Origin: Acidobacteriota bacterium
Lineage (GTDB): Bacteria > Acidobacteriota > Terriglobia > Terriglobales > Acidobacteriaceae
Assembly: GCA_021802085.1 (NCBI GenBank)
Contig: JAKAAZ010000071.1
Location: 1-15,788 of the forward strand
Direction of reading: 5' to 3'
DNA length: 15,788 nucleotides
This document shows positions 13,401 to 15,788 of this stretch, in pieces; the first letter of the stretch is position 1; every line of letters starts with the position of its first letter. The notes beneath the pieces were generated by a model. It searched no databases and was not told the DNA's origin. It was given only the letters and a program-made list of their open reading frames with translations. The position numbers and the translations under genes were made by a program.

Positions 13401-15191
13401 CTAAATTTCCGTTGCTGTTTCTACCAGGGGACTTTGTTTCGGACGTCGAATCATTTCGTGCAACGCCGCGCCGGGGGGAATCATGGGATAGACGGAATCT
13501 TCCTGCTCCACGTGGAAATCGATGAGGAACGTGCCCGGATGCTGACGCGCCGTCTCGACTGCGGAGATGACTTCCGCGCGATGGCGAACATGTGTGCCTT
13601 GGATGCCATGGGCGTCCGCGAGCTTCACGAAATCCGGGCTGAGCAACGGCGTGCCCTCATAGTTCTTGTCGTAAAACTTTTCCTGCCATTGGCGCACCAT
13701 ACCGAGATAGCCGTTATTCACGATGGCAATATTGATCTTCAGTTGTTCCTGCACAATTGTGGACAGCTCCGCGCTTGTCATCTGGAAGCCGCCATCGCCG
13801 GCGACCACCCAGACTTCCTTGTCCGGGCAAGCTACCTTGGCGCCAATCGCTGCAGGCAGCGCGAATCCCATGGTTCCCAGGCCGCCGGAGGTGACGAGCG
13901 AACGCGGCTGTTCGTGCTTGTAATACTGAGCTTCCCACATCTGGTGCTGACCGACGTCGGTCACAATGATCGCGTCTCCGCCGGTTTCGCGCCAAATGTC
14001 GTTGATGACATGCGCGGCGTAGAGATGGCCGTTGTCCGGCAACTGCTGAATATCATGCACCGAAGCATCGCCTTTCATGGTGGAGATGGTACGGAGCCAC
14101 GCGGAGCCATCGCGCTTCGGCATCAGCGGAAGCAGCGTCTCCAGAATCTCCTTCAAGTCACCCACCAGCGCCACATCGACGTGAACATTTTTATTGATCT
14201 CTGCCGGATCGATTTCGATATGAATTTTCTTCGCGTTCTGCGCGTAGGTGGAAAGAGACCCGGTGACGCGGTCGTCGAAGCGCATGCCGCAGGCGATGAG
14301 GAGATCCGCCTGCTGAATGGCATGGTTGACCCAGCTCTCGCCGTGCATGCCCATCATGCCCAGGTTCAGCGGATGCGACGCCGGGAATGCAGTCAGTCCC
14401 AACAACGTGCAGGCGACAGGAATCTGTGCCCGTTCTGCCAGCGCGCGTACCTGTTCCATCGCGCGCGAGTGCAGGATTCCTTGTCCAGCCAGAATGACCG
14501 GGCGTTTCGCCGTGCGCAGCAATTCCAGCGCTTCGCGGATCGCGGCAGAGTCCGCGGACAGCATGGGATGCGGGCGATACGGCGCTGGTGCGGCCGCGGC
14601 AAAGTCGAAGATGGCGGAATTTTGCTGCGCGTCTTTGGTGATGTCGACCAGCACGGGCCCAGGCCGTCCGGACTTGGCGATGCGAAAGGCTTCTCGCAGA
14701 GCGGGCGCAATGTCCTCCGTGCGGCTGACCAGATAATTGTGCTTGGTGATGGGAAGCGTGATGCCGGTAATGTCGATTTCCTGGAACGCGTCGGTGCCCA
14801 GCACTTTGCTGGAAACCTGGCCGGTCACGCAGACCATTGGAATCGAGTCGAGCATCGCAGTGGCAATTCCGGTCACCAGGTTGGTCGCGCCGGGTCCGGA
14901 GGTGGCGACAGCAACGCCAACCCGGCCCGAGGCGCGGGCATAGCCGTCCGCCATATGGGCTGCTCCCTGCTCATGACGAACCAGGATGTGCCGAATGGGG
15001 AATTTCCGCAGCGCATCGTAGACGGGAAGAATCGCTCCGCCGGGATAGCCGAAGACATCCCGCACGCCTTCGCCAACCATCGTCGCCCATACCGTTTCCG
15101 CGCCCGTCAGCCGTGTCGGCTGGCTGTAGAGCGCAGCCTCCGACGAATTGAGACTGTTGAGATTTGTTTTTCCAGAGTTGTCCATGGCCAT
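13401..15191 (-). CDS. ilvB: acetolactate synthase large (catalytic) subunit
   Basis: This thiamine-diphosphate enzyme condenses two pyruvates, or pyruvate with 2-oxobutyrate, as the first common step of branched-chain amino-acid synthesis. Counting from the upstream in-frame ATG at 15200 it has 599 residues: the PYR domain with the catalytic glutamate E77 (VRHEQGAAHMADGYAR), the middle FAD-type domain (about 210-360), and the PP domain with GDGGFQM (468-474) and NNGYLG (495-500), the Mg/ThDP motif. Three starts are close: ATG at 15200, 15191 and 15185. The first has no room for a ribosome site. ATG at 15191 has GAGG nine bases upstream and is chosen; 15185 is equally possible with GGAG nine bases upstream. 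The first 28 or so residues are a low-conservation Asn/Ser-rich leader. The gene follows ilvD almost directly and precedes ilvN. Confidence 0.95.
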   Translation of the reverse strand: MAMDNSGKTNLNSLNSSEAALYSQPTRLTGAETVWATMVGEGVRDVFGYPGGAILPVYDALRKFPIRHILVRHEQGAAHMADGYARASGRVGVAVATSGPGATNLVTGIATAMLDSIPMVCVTGQVSSKVLGTDAFQEIDITGITLPITKHNYLVSRTEDIAPALREAFRIAKSGRPGPVLVDITKDAQQNSAIFDFAAAAPAPYRPHPMLSADSAAIREALELLRTAKRPVILAGQGILHSRAMEQVRALAERAQIPVACTLLGLTAFPASHPLNLGMMGMHGESWVNHAIQQADLLIACGMRFDDRVTGSLSTYAQNAKKIHIEIDPAEINKNVHVDVALVGDLKEILETLLPLMPKRDGSAWLRTISTMKGDASVHDIQQLPDNGHLYAAHVINDIWRETGGDAIIVTDVGQHQMWEAQYYKHEQPRSLVTSGGLGTMGFALPAAIGAKVACPDKEVWVVAGDGGFQMTSAELSTIVQEQLKINIAIVNNGYLGMVRQWQEKFYDKNYEGTPLLSPDFVKLADAHGIQGTHVRHRAEVISAVETARQHPGTFLIDFHVEQEDSVYPMIPPGAALHEMIRRPKQSPLVETATEI

Positions 15192-15202
15192 CTTCTCCAT
15201 CC

Positions 15203-15788
15203 TCAGTTTGTGACTGCGCCGCGTGCGGCGGAAGAAACGCTCTCCGCGTATTTGCGAAAGACCCCACGTGGAGAATTCGGTGCCGGGGTATGCCAGTTTT
15301 TCATGCGCGCCCGAAGTTCATCGTCGCTCAACTCCACGCGCAATTCGCGTTTCGGAATATCGAATACCACCATGTCGCCATCGCGCAGGGCAGCGATCGC
15401 GCCGCCCAACGCCGCTTCCGGCGCGACGTGGCCGGCCATCAACCCGCGCGTCGCGCCGGAGAAACGTCCGTCCGTCAGCAGCGCGACCGTTTCGCTTAGC
15501 TCCGGAATGCCCGCAATCGCCGCGGTGACTTGCAGCATTTCGCGCATGCCCGGTCCGCCGCGTGGGCCTTCATAGCGAATCACGACGACATCGTTCGGCT
15601 TGATCTTGCCCGTCTGCAAAGCGGCAAAGCATGCCTCTTCCGCATCGAATACCCGAGCCGGGCCGCGGTGGGTCAGGCGCTCGTGTCCGGCGACTTTGAT
15701 CACGCAGCCCTCGGGCGCAAGGTTGCCTTTCAGGATCACGAGTCCACCGGTTGACTTGATAGGCTTGTCGAGCGAATAAATAACTTTC
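15203..15788 (-). CDS. ilvD: dihydroxy-acid dehydratase, C-terminal part
   Basis: The last 194 residues of IlvD, an iron-sulfur-cluster enzyme that dehydrates 2,3-dihydroxy acids to 2-oxo acids. The frame is open to the edge of the window (reading KVIYSLDKPIKSTGGLVILKGNLAPEGCVIK), so the gene starts beyond 15788; the GTG at 15739 is internal. Family motifs include VIRYEGPRGGPGMREM, LLTDGRFSGATRGLMAGHVAPEA and the C-terminal GDMVVFDIPKRELRVELSDDEL. The cluster-binding cysteines and catalytic residues further upstream are outside the window. The stop at 15203-15205 lies two bases from the first possible ilvB start, so ilvD is the upstream gene of a compact operon ilvD-ilvB-ilvN-ilvC. Any attenuator or leader controlling the operon is beyond the window. 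Confidence 0.95.
   Translation of the reverse strand, partial: KVIYSLDKPIKSTGGLVILKGNLAPEGCVIKVAGHERLTHRGPARVFDAEEACFAALQTGKIKPNDVVVIRYEGPRGGPGMREMLQVTAAIAGIPELSETVALLTDGRFSGATRGLMAGHVAPEAALGGAIAALRDGDMVVFDIPKRELRVELSDDELRARMKNWHTPAPNSPRGVFRKYAESVSSAARGAVTN

Noticed and set aside
13206..15575. A 789-codon open frame on the plus strand running opposite ilvN, ilvB and ilvD
   Set aside because: It crosses three clearly real genes antisense, has no recognisable domain and no ribosome site, and its openness follows from the codon bias of the opposite strand.

Overview
The window (roughly 57-58% G+C by eye) looks like a chromosomal segment of an Acidobacteriota bacterium, probably class Terriglobia. 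That placement is inference from gene content and protein flavour: futalosine-pathway MqnA, a TopA with many zinc ribbons, small exported proteins of a kind I associate with that group, and a compact ilvD-ilvB-ilvN-ilvC operon. No rRNA, tRNA, CRISPR array or complete insertion sequence was found.

Layout. 1-1146 (+): the 3' end of an LpxH-like metallophosphoesterase overlapping by 125 bases a family-2 glycosyltransferase, suggesting an envelope-glycan or lipid locus. 1147-1457: non-coding, with a terminator serving the leftward gene. 1458-1799 (-): a small exported Lys/Gln/Ala-rich protein. 1984-2844 (-): mqnA, menaquinone synthesis by the futalosine route. 2933-4262 (+): a small accessory island with a BrnT/BrnA toxin-antitoxin pair, an exact-period 109-bp tandem duplication carrying hairpins, and an A+T-richer membrane-anchored hypothetical gene whose natural start is followed by an in-frame amber codon.

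4392-9657 (+): dprA (DNA uptake/recombination), topA (DNA topoisomerase I, with a 68-residue insertion splitting its first zinc ribbon), a conserved small cytosolic protein, and a small secreted cysteine-containing protein followed by a strong intrinsic terminator. 9819-10103 (+): a DUF427 protein. It converges on 10119-11588 (-), a cytosolic sensor histidine kinase with an N-terminal cyclic-nucleotide-binding-type domain.

11711-15788 (-): the branched-chain amino-acid operon, transcribed ilvD (partial, running off the window) - ilvB - ilvN - ilvC, with gaps of 2-11, 13 and 24 bases. IlvB/IlvN make acetolactate or acetohydroxybutyrate, IlvC reduces and isomerises it, and IlvD dehydrates the diol.

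Most of the window is ordinary housekeeping. The parts that deserve a second look are the 2.9-4.4 kb island (toxin-antitoxin, tandem repeat, interrupted gene), the TopA insertion and the long gene overlap at the left end. I did not find convincing evidence for a wholly new multi-gene system.
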